From NCBI GenBank assembly GCA_039105265.1, contig JAPFFF010000008.1, forward strand, positions 4,774,001-4,838,000: 64,000 nucleotides of DNA. The letters are read 5' to 3'. A program made the position numbers and the translations under genes. Below, piece after piece: positions 8,110-18,930 of the stretch. How positions within the stretch are numbered: the first letter of the stretch is position 1; each line of letters opens with the position of its first letter. This stretch comes from Tritrichomonas musculus. Lineage: Eukaryota; Parabasalia; Tritrichomonadida; Tritrichomonadidae. Under the pieces are notes generated by a model, which did no database searches, was not told the origin of the DNA, and saw only the letters and a program-made list of their open reading frames with translations.

Positions 8110-10446
8110 GGCGTCTGGAAAATGTATTCAAAAAGTTCCCGAACTTTTTGATACGATTTTGATCGTTTATGAGTTTTTCATAGCTTTGAATAATTGGCCT
8201 TTTAGCTTGTTTAAACGGCGCCATTTTTATTCTTGGCATCATGAATCAGGTTGCGAGGTTCTTCTGCAGGGAGCTTCGTTTAATTTGATTCTTGAGTGCC
8301 TAGATTGTGAAGCTCTTCTGCAGGGAGCTTCACAACCTAGGCTTCGAGATGATCTTTTAATTTCCAAACATTCTTCGATTTTTATGGCAATTTTGGATTC
8401 AAGAGCCATAATATGCTTGTTCCAGAACTATTGATCGCAAAACTACAACTTTATAATGCCTCGTTTCTGGAATTCTAATTTTTTTATCTCATAATTTACG
8501 GATTTTACAAGTTAAATGCCCATGATAACAAACTTCTGAGCTTAAAATGCTTGTTAAACTCAGTGGTTTCTATCATGAATGTTTGACTTTGAAAATAAGA
8601 TTGAGATCAATCTAAATTGAAATAATAAAATACAAATCCCTTATCATATAGCTTTTAAAAATTATTCTTTTTCCCTAGACTTTAAATTGATGGTCGTTTT
8701 AAGTTGAAAATGTCCGGTTCTAGCACATTTTCAAGCTTGAAATAGCATCATATTTTCTTTCAAAAAGATCAAATGTCAAAAAATTGTCATTAGCAATTTA
8801 AAGTATATCTTTTCTCAAATAATTGATATGTTATATGCTATTTTTGTTTAATACTCATTTTTTAAAAATAACTTTTTTTTTTTTTTTTTTTTTTTCCACA
8901 AAAATTAAATTGTATTCAAATTATTTCTCTTAAATTTTCTATACAAATATAAATGATATTTATGTTTTATTGTTATTTAAAATAAATATAAATGGTATAT
9001 ATATTTATTATAACCTTTATAAGATATATATAATAAGTATAAAAATGAAAATATTAATATTTTAAAGGTATATAAATAGTTCATTAATTGTGAACTTTTG
9101 GACGTTAAAGAAAAAATTAAAATAAATATATCTTGTTTAAATTAATTTAGATATATAATTAAAATATAATATAATAGTATATAGATAACAAATATAAATA
9201 TTATAATATTTAAGATAATATTAAAACTCGCATAAACATCTTTATTCGATTTTATTTCTTTATATAACTTTTACACTTTAATAAAACTTTTATTTCCCCA
9301 AAATAATTAAAATTTTCATTTTCATTGTTATTTTCAAAATCACTTAGACTTAAATATCATTCTTCATTTGGCCATCTAATTGAAGAAATGCCTCTTTTAT
9401 AGAAATAAAAACAATCTTTATTTCTATATAAATATAAGTTATTTATTAAAAAATCTATAAAGACATGGGCACATTGAATCCTTTTTCTACGACTTAATCA
9501 CTTTAAAAGAGAATATTTCATTCTCAATATGCCAATGTGTATTAAATTTTTGAGTCTAGGCCGAGGTTTAGGGCGCACAGCCTAACCTATACAATATAAG
9601 AAGTATTTGATTATTTTTAAAGTTGTGGATGATATTTATTAAATGCTGAATAACTTTGATTGATTCAATCCATGAAAATCTTAAAGTTGATATAGTTAGA
9701 AAGTAATGTTTGCTAAGTAAATACATCGTTTACCGAGACGAGTCCATTAAAAACTAAGGTATATAACTGCGATTTGGGGATGTTAAATCAATTTATAGCT
9801 GCAGGGTGCTTATATAGCTATTCCACCTGTCTCTTTTCCTTATATCTATTATCACTCAATGATTTCACATACTATAAACAATACCAGTCAAGTTCAAAAC
9901 CATTTAATTCTTATGAAATGTAGCAGAAGATAAGTACAATTGTCTGAATTATATTGGTACAATAGTGCACTTTATTTTTTTCCAAATGGAAGGTTTGGGT
10001 TTCAAATAGGTCTTCAATTATTTTATTTTTCGCTTTTGATTGGTTTGTTAAATTGAAGATTAATTGATTTTTAGATATAGATTAAATGAATAAATGATTA
10101 ATTGAGAAAATAATGTGTTGAGATATTAATTAAATATAATAATATTTATATTTGTTATCTATATACTATTATATTATATTTTAATTATATATCTAAATTA
10201 ATTTAAACAAGATATATTTATTTTAATTTTTTCTTTAACGTCCAAAAGTTCACAATTAATGAACTATTTATATACCTTTAAAATATTAATATTTTCATTT
10301 TTATACTTATTATATATATCTTATAAAGGTTATAATAAATATATATACCATTTATATTTATTTTAAATAACAATAAAACATAAATATCATTTATATTTGT
10401 ATAGAAAATTTAAGAGAAATAATTTGAATACAATTTAATTTTTGTG

Positions 10447-10480
<34 letters not shown>

Positions 10481-11240
10481 ATTTTTAAAAAATGAGTATT
10501 AAACAAAAATAGCATATAACATATCAATTATTTGAGAAAAGATATACTTTAAATTGCTAATGACAATTTTTTGACATTTGATCTTTTTGAAAGAAAATAT
10601 GATGCTATTTCAAGCTTGAAAATGTGCTAGAACCGGACATTTTCAACTTAAAACGACCATCAATTTAAAGTCTAGGGAAAAAGAATAATTTTTAAAAGCT
10701 ATATGATAAGGGATTTGTATTTTATTATTTCAATTTAGATTGATCTCAATCTTATTTTCAAAGTCAAACATTCATGATAGAAACCACTGAGTTTAACAAG
10801 CATTTTAAGCTCAGAAGTTTGTTATCATGGGCATTTAACTTGTAAAATCCGTAAATTATGAGATAAAAAAATTAGAATTCCAGAAACGAGGCATTATAAA
10901 GTTGTAGTTTTGCGATCAATAGTTCTGGAACAAGCATATTATGGCTCTTGAATCCAAAATTGCCATAAAAATCGAAGAATGTTTGGAAATTAAAAGATCA
11001 TCTCGAAGCCTAGGTTGTGAAGCTCCCTGCAGAAGAGCTTCACAATCTAGGCACTCAAGAATCAAATTAAACGAAGCTCCCTGCAGAAGAACCTCGCAAC
11101 CTGATTCATGATGCCAAGAATAAAAATGGCGCCGTTTAAACAAGCTAAAAGGCCAATTATTCAAAGCTATGAAAAACTCATAAACGATCAAAATCGTATC
11201 AAAAAGTTCGGGAACTTTTTGAATACATTTTCCAGACGCC
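8110..11240. mobile_element. 3.13-kb foldback element with 1.1-kb inverted arms
   Basis: The left arm (8110-9204) and right arm (10138-11240) are inverted copies. Every stretch I compared was essentially identical, apart from a homopolymer of 23 T (8873-8895) against 31 A (10447-10477). The ends are GGCGTCTGGAAAATGTATTC and its complement. The exact 8-bp duplication TATCTTAG lies on both sides (8102-8109 and 11241-11248). Each arm holds short inner palindromic blocks such as CTTCTGCAGGGAGCTTC, repeated twice. No transposase was found in the arms or centre, so it is non-autonomous. An 8-bp duplication fits hAT, P or Merlin superfamilies, and a GG start fits Merlin, but the family is unresolved. 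The near-identity of the arms suggests youth or recent gene conversion. Confidence 0.85.
9205..10137. other. Unique 0.93-kb centre of the foldback element
   Basis: The loop between the arms has no long ORF. It contains the 40-nt segment shared with 870-911 (here 9553-9592), again partly palindromic: TAGGCC and GGGCGCACAGCCTAAC. Its base composition is more balanced at about 9480-9600 and 9720-9850 than in the arms, which hints at a functional RNA or captured DNA, but nothing was identified. Confidence 0.45.
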
Positions 11241-11344
11241 TATCTTAGCTTAAAATTTTAACTAAAAATTAATTATTAATTATTATTATTATATCAATAT
11301 AGAATTACCGGTAATTACCAGTAATCATAAAAAAATACATTTAA

Positions 11345-11584
11345 GGTACAAATCCAGTACGTTACGTAACCGCCATTTTTTTTGACACTTTATAAGAAAA
11401 AATCGACATGTTATATAAAAAATCGAATATCTGACTATTTTTTACATAACATGTCATTGAATTAAGAAAAATGTAAAATAAATGTCAAAAACACACCTTG
11501 TCAATTTAAACTTTTTCAAAGACCCCCATCTATTCAAATAATAAACGTTCTCACTTACAAAAAATAACGTACTGGATTTGTACC
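11345..11584. mobile_element. 240-bp MITE flanked by TTAA
   Basis: The ends are GGTACAAATCCAGTACGTTA and its exact reverse complement. TTAA lies on both sides (11341-11344 and 11585-11588). Exact TTAA duplication is the mark of piggyBac-type and Kolobok-type elements. There is no ORF, so it is non-autonomous. It is inserted in the right part of the hAT element. Confidence 0.7.
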
Positions 11585-11588
11585 TTAA

Positions 11589-12600
11589 CTACTTTTATGA
11601 AAAAAATCGGTACAAAATAAACCTTCGAAAGGTCACCCCAAAATATTAACCCGACCACAAATTTTTTTTTTGGGTCACTACCCAAAAAAAAAATGAAGAG
11701 TTCGCGTTTGACCCTTTTATTTCTAGTGTATTTTTTGGATTATTTTTTATAAAATCATGTTCTATAATTAATTTTTTATTGATTCATGCATTTTTTTAAA
11801 GTGAATTTTGATTTTAGAAAATAAAATTTTATGATTGACTTGTTATATGAAATATTTCAAATTTTATTTAGAAAAGAATGTTTTATTTGAAAATCAAGTA
11901 ATAGTTTGTCAAAACAGGATAATCTTTTAAAATCTGAAATAGTTATTAATATATCTTAATATTGTATTCAAACATGAAATAAAAGAACCAAATGCCAAAA
12001 TTTTTTATTTATATAAGTGATTAGTAACATTAATTAATAGTGAAATAAACTAAAATGCATAGTATAAATGTTGAAAAAAAGATAAAAAATATAAAACAAG
12101 TAAATGAATAGTTAATATTATTTAAAATTTGTAGTTTTCAAAGCTTAATATAAAAAAATATTACATAACTTAAATTTATGTATTATTTCTCTTTTCATAA
12201 GTTATCTAAACAATAAATTAAATGACAATGAAAATCAGAAAAAAATACGATACAAATAAAAATCAATTAACTTTCAAGAAAAAAGGTTTTATGATATTAA
12301 AAATTGTAATTAAATAGAATGATAGAGAAAATAATTTCAAAAAACAATTTTTGAGAAAAATATCAGATGCATTATTCTAATGAAATAAAAATTTTTATTA
12401 AAAAGGATTAAAAAGCTTGTAAATTTTCTAATAAACCTTTTTTTATATAAATATTTATTCCACATTTTGAGATAAATGAATTTTAAAAATTTCGGGTCAA
12501 AAACCGCTTTGGGTAGGCGGTAATTTGCGACCCCTGATCAAAATATACCTAAATTTTTTGACCCGATTGAAAATGGGTAAATCGAGTACCCCTTACAAGG
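11589..12600. other. AT-rich right interior of the hAT element
   Basis: There is no gene. GGGTCA/TGACCC blocks cluster at both sides of this stretch (about 11625-11720 and 12490-12570), loosely inverted, which may mark a further worn MITE. I could not fix ends or a target duplication. Confidence 0.4.
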
Positions 12601-12998
12601 TCTAGTACAAAATTTTTACCGGCGGTTATTTTTAACGTATTTACCGGTACATACTTAATACTCCAAAAAAAATACCAGTATTTACTGCTTACTAGTAGCC
12701 TTCCAGTAAACGGTAAAAACAAATCTCGGTAGCCATCCCTGTTATATAATTTATATATACCAAAATATAGCAAAAATACTCAAGAAATAATTTTTTTTAA
12801 GTCAATTAATTTTGTGATAACTCATAGAATTTTTAACATAGAATTTGATAGTGGTCCCTTAATACTCTTTAATCAAAATAATTATAATAATTGATGATAA
12901 AAATGATTGTCTAAATGGAGATCTCACAAAAACAGTAATATATTTGTTTTAATTTATTAAAAATATTAAAATTAATGATTTGGTCTAAAAGTTACTAT

Positions 12999-15977
12999 TT
13001 AAGTAATTAAACCAATAACTTCTTGCTGAAGATCAGGTGACAATGAATTGAACAAGCCTGATTGATTACTAACTTCTTTAAACAAATTAATTGCGTCATA
13101 ATCATCGAATGGAACTCTAAACGGAGCAATAATTTTTGCAATATCATCATCATCGTCATCATCATCATCATATTCGTCATTATTATTAACTTTTTGATTA
13201 TCATTACTTTCTTCTTCTTCAGCTTCTTCTTCTTCCTCCTCTTCCTCATCATATTCTTCACCTTCTTCTTCGGCCTTTTTGTATTTAATAAGATATTTCA
13301 AATTTTTTGCAGCAATTTCAAAAGCAGGTTGATATCCCAATTTCACAAAGTTCATCAGCAGAATAAAAGCTAGGACCATATCTCTATAAGTAGTGAAAAG
13401 CTTATGACTAATAATTTTAGATATTGCTTCAATCATTTGCGGATTGAGATAAGCACTTGTTGTTGATGGATTAACAACTAAGCATGCTCCAACCACAAAT
13501 AAAGCTCCAGTAATAGTAATCAAAGTATCACCTTTTCTTATGTACTTTAGTCTAATAGGATTTATCAAAGATATGGCAGCTTCCAAATAAGATGTATTAA
13601 CTTCATTGAAAACTTGAATAATGCATGAGGCCAAGAATAAAGAATAACCAGCTGATAGCATTCTATCTCCATATTCTTTCATTTGCTTTTTTGAGAATAA
13701 AGAATTTAGTGCTGCTATTGATTTTTCAACCATTAAATCAGTGAGTTTAAATACTTGTTGCATCAAATCTGGAAAATTAGCGAGAGTTTTATCAACACCA
13801 GTCATTAATGGATAAATGATTTGACAAATTTCTTTAGAATTGATAACAACTATGCTTTCACTTGGATCTTGGCTAGGATATAATTGGATAATATGATCCC
13901 AATGAGAAATTAAAAATCCGAGAACTTCAATCTGAATTGGATTGGTTGGACTTATTTTTTGGTTCAATAAAGCCAAAATTTCATAAATTTTATATGCTGA
14001 TTCAAAATCGTCTTCAATTAAAAATTCTTTTGAACAGTTAACTGATGTAACTAAAATACCACTAAGTAATGGAGAATCGTCTTCAAATTTAGCAATGATA
14101 TCAAATATATTATCTAAAACTACATCACAGCTTCTAGAACTATCTTCTGGATTACCATTCTTAAAGTTTTCGTAAGCTAATTTGAATAAAACTCCAATCA
14201 AGCTAGGACCATAAGATGTAAGATTATCTGTATTAATTGTACATAGCAATTGAACCATTTTAGGTGAAGCTTCATCTTTGAAAATTGCTCCTATTGGAAT
14301 TAATTTATTGATAAGCTGTGGTATGTTTGATGTTTCTGGTTTTTGTTCGGAAGGAATACTATCAAAACAGGTATTGAACATTTTTGCACCATAATAAATG
14401 AATATAGGAAGTTCACTTCCTAGAATAACTTGCTCTGAAATTTGAATACCAAGGAGAGGATTGAGGTGCTTTAATACGAATTTACATATTTGCATTAAAG
14501 TAATTTGTAGAAAAGGTGGATTCTGATTTTTTAATTGCTCTAATATAACATTAAAATCTTCTATTTTAATATGAGGTTGAATAGGCCCAGCCTTCTTACG
14601 ATTTTTCTTCTTTCCTAGGAGTGACTTTTCTTTTGCCTTCACACTTTTAAGATATTTCGTGAGCAAGAACAATTTGGCTTCCAATTCAAAAACATCGGAT
14701 GATTGTGAGAAAAAGAATGGATACAGTTGATCAATTAAATTTAGCCTATCAATAGCCATTTCTATGATCATTGCACAATATGCACGAGTTGTACGATATG
14801 CATCAATTAAATCTATTTTCATATATGTATTAACATATGCATATGGATTGATTTCTGGTTCATTAAAATCATCTGGATCAACACGAGCAAACTTCAATAA
14901 AACACCAATCAAAAATTCTGGTGTGAAAATATTTTCATTATATGCATCATAAAACAAAAATTCGTAAAATATATTGACGATCAATTTATTTAATTGAAAA
15001 TTTAATTGCATTTGGAGTAGTTGAATTATATTTTGAATAATTAAAGGAACATATTGCTCTCTATATGTTTGATCAAATTGAAGTAAAAGTTCATAATGCT
15101 CTCTATTTGCTTGATCGCGTAAAATAGTTTTTTTCAATTTCTGTTTCTTTCTTTGAAGTAACAAATATGTAGAATTTAATTTATCGATTAATTTACAAAC
15201 TTGAACCTTGACATTAAGAACTGAATCGTTGTCTGTATTAATTGCAAGCATTGGTATAATTTGAGTCAAAACTTGTTGAAATTGTTGATTTGAAAAAATT
15301 TTACTAATATGAGAGGATGCAAAACGAAGAACTTTAATTGCATTAAATATAATTACACAAGCATCTTGATTTTCAGTAATTAAGGCTGTACAATTTGGGA
15401 TAATAGAAAAAACACTATTTAATATTTGGGAATCATATGCTTCTAATTCTTCGAGAATATTTTCATCACTTGATATATTTTCACTATTAATTCGAAGAGA
15501 ACAAGTTTTTGAATAAAGCACGGCAATTTTGAGATATGTATTTGTGCAAACAATATCTGAAGAATTTTTATTGTAAAGTTCAAGCAAATGCTGAATTATA
15601 AAACCTGATTTTAAAAATGAAAGTTCAATGATTATTTTTAAAGCGTTAATAAAGTGCGATCTTTGCTGATTTGGTATTGAAAAAGATCCCTCTAATAAAT
15701 TTAATGCTATTTGGGTCCTTAACTCAGGTGCCCAAAATACTGGAGCATTCTCGTCAAATAATGTTCTCCACTTTGTTCTAATATTATTGCTAATCGTAAT
15801 TTGTATAAGAACGTATAAAGATGTATTTTCTTGATAAAGTTGCTGTGTCAACGATTGAAATAAGAAAAATATAAATTGTGGATTTTCCATTTGTTCCATT
15901 ATTCTCCCTGTTACTTCGTTAACTCTAGCTGGATCATTAAATCCATCGAAAAGATCTTGCAAGCTATTATTTTGCAT
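12999..15977 (-). CDS. Importin-7/8-like karyopherin
   Basis: The 992-residue protein is built of HEAT-type helices throughout. An importin-beta-like N-terminus (NNIRTKW followed by a helical repeat) fits cargo carriers of the importin-7/8 (yeast Sxm1/Nmd5) group. More telling are an NPYAYVNTYMKID block in the middle, matching the DPYEYIR block of that group, and a long acidic run near residues 912-955 followed by a short conserved tail (DDYDAINLFKEV), the same order as in importin 7. It would carry proteins such as ribosomal proteins or histones through nuclear pores with RanGTP. The length is close to the family's usual 1040. The start ATG is the first in frame. It is head-to-head with the IQ protein gene. 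Confidence 0.72.
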   Translation of the reverse strand: MQNNSLQDLFDGFNDPARVNEVTGRIMEQMENPQFIFFLFQSLTQQLYQENTSLYVLIQITISNNIRTKWRTLFDENAPVFWAPELRTQIALNLLEGSFSIPNQQRSHFINALKIIIELSFLKSGFIIQHLLELYNKNSSDIVCTNTYLKIAVLYSKTCSLRINSENISSDENILEELEAYDSQILNSVFSIIPNCTALITENQDACVIIFNAIKVLRFASSHISKIFSNQQFQQVLTQIIPMLAINTDNDSVLNVKVQVCKLIDKLNSTYLLLQRKKQKLKKTILRDQANREHYELLLQFDQTYREQYVPLIIQNIIQLLQMQLNFQLNKLIVNIFYEFLFYDAYNENIFTPEFLIGVLLKFARVDPDDFNEPEINPYAYVNTYMKIDLIDAYRTTRAYCAMIIEMAIDRLNLIDQLYPFFFSQSSDVFELEAKLFLLTKYLKSVKAKEKSLLGKKKNRKKAGPIQPHIKIEDFNVILEQLKNQNPPFLQITLMQICKFVLKHLNPLLGIQISEQVILGSELPIFIYYGAKMFNTCFDSIPSEQKPETSNIPQLINKLIPIGAIFKDEASPKMVQLLCTINTDNLTSYGPSLIGVLFKLAYENFKNGNPEDSSRSCDVVLDNIFDIIAKFEDDSPLLSGILVTSVNCSKEFLIEDDFESAYKIYEILALLNQKISPTNPIQIEVLGFLISHWDHIIQLYPSQDPSESIVVINSKEICQIIYPLMTGVDKTLANFPDLMQQVFKLTDLMVEKSIAALNSLFSKKQMKEYGDRMLSAGYSLFLASCIIQVFNEVNTSYLEAAISLINPIRLKYIRKGDTLITITGALFVVGACLVVNPSTTSAYLNPQMIEAISKIISHKLFTTYRDMVLAFILLMNFVKLGYQPAFEIAAKNLKYLIKYKKAEEEGEEYDEEEEEEEEAEEEESNDNQKVNNNDEYDDDDDDDDDIAKIIAPFRVPFDDYDAINLFKEVSNQSGLFNSLSPDLQQEVIGLIT

Positions 15978-16311
15978 TTTTGTGATTTTACAAAAAAGAT
16001 GAATGCAAACGTCCTTTGGTCACGATATTTAAAAGTTCAAAATCTAAAACTTTTTGAGTATGTTATATGCACGTTTAATAATAAATCACTTTACCCATTT
16101 TTCAAAAAAATATATTAGATATTATATTAAAATAAGTCATATATATATATTAAAGAGCTTCTTTCATATCTGTACTTTGCATAAATTGTTTATTTTTTTC
16201 TTCTTCTTCTTTGTTCTTCTTCACATTATTGAACTCAGAAAAAGTTGTTTTTGAAAATTGTATTATAACGGAATTTACTTGTGATATAAAAAAATATTTC
16301 ATACGTTTTTC
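15978..16311. promoter_or_regulatory. Divergent promoter space, importin / IQ protein
   Basis: The 334 bp between two head-to-head starts must hold both promoters. On the importin side TTCATCTTTT lies just before the ATG; on the IQ side TTTCATACG does. Both resemble the trichomonad initiator (TCA followed by a pyrimidine or A). ACG-containing blocks (GGACGTTTG, TAACGGAA) lie a little farther out on each side. No TATA box is expected in this group. Confidence 0.4.
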
Positions 16312-17490
16312 ATGCACTCACCTCGAATAAGAGTTCCTGCACAATCATCAAAAGCCACGATGTACAAATCGTGGATTGGTGCCAAGCCACCAAAATCATC
16401 AACGTCAAAACCGCTTCAAGATGAAATAGAAAAATTTAAAATTCTTTTACGACAGTGTGAAGAAGAAAATCGTAATCTTCTCAGCACTCTTACTGCTTTC
16501 AATGCCATTAATGAAATTGATTCACAAACATTTTTAATTGACCAGTTTGAAAATGAATTAAACCAGATTTCAAAACGAATTGACAAAAGATCAATTTTAA
16601 TCGACTCAATTGAAAAAAAATCATCACGTAGGAAAGAAGCTGAATTTAAAAATCAAGATATTTATGCAGAAAAAACGCAACTTATTGCAGAAAATGCTCA
16701 ACTTGTTAACAAAGCACTATTCTTAGAAAAGAAAATGCTAGCAGCAAAATTGAAGCTCAGACTTAGCCATGATCACCGTGATTTTTGCAGACTTAAAAGG
16801 CAGCTGTCTCGTCTTGCTGAAAATGACGAATCAGCAAATGAAGAAGAAATGGAAATTTATAGAAATAAAGAAATAATACGTAATTTAAAAAATGCTATAG
16901 AACATGAAAAAACTAGGCTTTTACGAATTAATGCTCCACCAACTCTAGAAGAAGAAGCAGCAGAAATAATTCAAAAAGTTTGGAGAGGTTACAAAACTCG
17001 AAAAGCATTAGGCCAAGCAAATCAAGGAGATGCCAACAATAAATGTAATAATTCTTTAAAAGGGAATGATGCTACTTTCCCAGAACTTGATAATTCAGAT
17101 TTAGCAAATGATCAATATGTTGAAGAAAGCCAAATAGTCAATGATGAAATAAGCTATAATCAAGAAAATAATGATATCCAAGGAAATAATGAAAATGATA
17201 TTCAAGAAGGCAACTTTGATGATATTCAAGAAAATAATGAAAATAATATTCAAGAAGAGAATGAGATTGATATCCAAGGAAACAATGAAAACGACATCCC
17301 AGAAAGCATTGAGAATGACAACCAAGAAAACAATGAAAATAGCATACAGGGAAATAATGAAAATGAAATACCGGAAAGCAATGAGAATGACAACCAAGAA
17401 AGCAATGAAAATTGCATTCAAGAAAGTAATGAAGAAGCTGATAATCAGATAAACAATGAAGAAAACTCAGAAAATGCCGATCAATCTTAG
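16312..17490 (+). CDS. Coiled-coil protein with IQ motif and Asn/Glu repeats
   Basis: The 392 residues have three parts. A basic, Ser-rich N-terminus leads into coiled coil at about residues 35-205, rich in Glu, Lys and Leu heptads. An IQ motif follows at about 222-238 (EIIQKVWRGYKTRKALG), a calmodulin or centrin binding site. The tail from about residue 285 is made of diverged repeats of NENDIQE or NENDNQES type. IQ-plus-coiled-coil proteins of this kind often belong to the cytoskeleton or basal body, so a role there is inferred only. It is tail-to-tail with the PP2C gene. Confidence 0.6.
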   Translation: MHSPRIRVPAQSSKATMYKSWIGAKPPKSSTSKPLQDEIEKFKILLRQCEEENRNLLSTLTAFNAINEIDSQTFLIDQFENELNQISKRIDKRSILIDSIEKKSSRRKEAEFKNQDIYAEKTQLIAENAQLVNKALFLEKKMLAAKLKLRLSHDHRDFCRLKRQLSRLAENDESANEEEMEIYRNKEIIRNLKNAIEHEKTRLLRINAPPTLEEEAAEIIQKVWRGYKTRKALGQANQGDANNKCNNSLKGNDATFPELDNSDLANDQYVEESQIVNDEISYNQENNDIQGNNENDIQEGNFDDIQENNENNIQEENEIDIQGNNENDIPESIENDNQENNENSIQGNNENEIPESNENDNQESNENCIQESNEEADNQINNEENSENADQS

Positions 17491-17703
17491 GAGTTTCATT
17501 TTGTTATTATTATTTTAATCAATTATAAATGTTTATAAATGTTTTGTTTTTATTTGTTTGCATCTTGTTAATCTATTATTTCTCACAATGCAATATATAA
17601 ATCAATCTTCAAAATTATTATTATTAAAAACAAAAAGTAATTTATATAAATTAACAAACAAATATTCACACATAAAGGTGTTAAAGTAATTTAGTTAATA
17701 AGT

Positions 17704-18477
17704 TTATTGAAGTGTAAGATCAATTACTATGCATGAAACGTTATCAGAAGTTTTCTTCTCAATTGATTCATGAACAATCGCTTTTGCAGCCTCTGAAGGA
17801 TCTTCATTTTCTCTTGCAATTTTTGCAGCATCTTCGTCGCTCAAAACATCCCAAACGCCGTCACAAGCAAGAATGATTTTTGCGCCATTGACTCTATCCT
17901 TTTGTGTTATATAAGGGTCTGTACCGATTATACCTTCAAATTCTCCGTCACCAAGTGCTCTAGAAACAGCTAGAATTCCGAGAATTCGATTTCGAAATAC
18001 TTTAACGCCACGACTTTCAATCAAAGCCTTTTCATCGGGGTCAGATGCCTTATGATCGTACGAAAGTCGCTCAACCTTTCCATCAGGATAGGCCATTACT
18101 GCGCGAACATCTCCAAGATTGATGGAAAATACTTTTTCATCTGATACAACAATCACACCAGCTGTACATCCTTCCTCTGGCCATGTTTGAACAAGGTGAT
18201 TATTAACTTCGGCAAAAGCTCCGTTAATAGATTGAATTACATCGTTTTCTTTTGAAAAATGCTCCATGAATGATTTATGAATGTTCTCACCTGCATAATG
18301 CGAAACATGTGATCCGCCGTGCCCATCAAAAACAGCAAAGTAACAATAATCTTGGGTTGGGACATCACCAGCGATAACAGTGGCATCTTCCATTGTTGGC
18401 CTTTCACCTTGTACTTCACAGTTTCCATATTTGTATTTTACATCTCCTAATTTAATAACAGCATGTTTTTCTGTCAT
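17704..18477 (-). CDS. PP2C/PPM-type protein phosphatase
   Basis: The 257-residue protein is a compact, single-domain Mg/Mn-dependent Ser/Thr phosphatase. Metal-binding motifs are visible in order: ERPTMED (residues 25-31), VFDGHGG (49-55), LGDVRAV (121-127), SRALGDG (172-178), LACDGVWD (203-210) and SDNVSCIV (244-251). The usual GDSRAV is GDVRAV here, a mild change outside the metal ligands. The length is near the minimum for the catalytic core, and there is no signal or membrane segment, so it should act in cytosol or nucleus. The substrate is unknown. Confidence 0.93.
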   Translation of the reverse strand: MTEKHAVIKLGDVKYKYGNCEVQGERPTMEDATVIAGDVPTQDYCYFAVFDGHGGSHVSHYAGENIHKSFMEHFSKENDVIQSINGAFAEVNNHLVQTWPEEGCTAGVIVVSDEKVFSINLGDVRAVMAYPDGKVERLSYDHKASDPDEKALIESRGVKVFRNRILGILAVSRALGDGEFEGIIGTDPYITQKDRVNGAKIILACDGVWDVLSDEDAAKIARENEDPSEAAKAIVHESIEKKTSDNVSCIVIDLTLQ

Positions 18478-18689
18478 TTTAAAATCTAAAGCGTTTTTTT
18501 TTTTATTATTTTTATTTTGATCAATTCAAAATTCAATAATTTTATTACAAAATAAAATATTTTATTTAAAAATTGAAATAATTATAATATTGATTGAGAG
18601 AGCAATATGAAATAATTTAGGTGATAAAAAATGAATTCATTGTTAAGAATATAACTCCTATGGTTGTTTAATAGTATTTATATATTTGC

Positions 18690-18930
18690 CACGGTTTTAC
18701 ACTTCATATAAAAATCCCATCAAATATCACCACCTTGTCCTATCAGTTATGGTTCCACATCCGATAAAGTTTTATGTCAAACGCTCTCACTAGGCTTAGG
18801 TCCAGGGTCTCTCTCCCTACGATGACTCACTCGAAGTAGCTCTGCATCGTTCAAAGGGTCATAACTAGTTCCTCTTGCTCTGAAAGATTTGTATATATAA
18901 TAAAGGGCTAGTCCTTGAATGATATGATTG
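18690..18930. ncRNA. Candidate structured RNA or worn element (unidentified)
   Basis: This island stands out by base composition in an otherwise AT-rich spacer and has several complementary short blocks around ACTCACTCGAAGTAGCTCTG. There is no ORF. A small RNA gene is one reading; a piece of an old repeat is the other. The strand cannot be decided. Confidence 0.2.

Larger units (their letters stand above)
2589..12741. mobile_element. 10.15-kb hAT element with nested insertions
   Basis: The left end CAGGGATGGCTACCG (2589-2603) is the exact reverse complement of the right end (12727-12741). Both are flanked by the same 8 bases TTATATAA (2581-2588 and 12742-12749), the target-site length typical of hAT transposons. 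Near both ends there are repeated ACCGGTA/TACCGG blocks, as expected for subterminal transposase-binding sites. Inside lie a hAT transposase on the minus strand (5075-6907), a minisatellite, a cellular-type gene piece, a foldback element with its own target duplication, and a TTAA-flanked MITE. Without the foldback and the TTAA MITE the element would be about 6.8 kb, still long for a hAT, mostly because of the minisatellite and the gene piece. That the transposase belongs to these ends is inferred from position and family. Confidence 0.85.

Noticed and set aside
8159-8434. Identical 91-codon frames in both foldback arms (8159-8434 and 10916-11191)
   Set aside because: The frame begins at a TTG without an ATG nearby, covers inner palindromes, and is duplicated only because the arms are inverted copies.
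18690-18930. U6, 5S, SRP or tRNA identity for the GC island
   Set aside because: A GAACGATGCAGAG stretch on the minus strand recalls U6 but the ACAGAGA box is wrong and the rest does not fit; no tRNA B box or 5S core was found.
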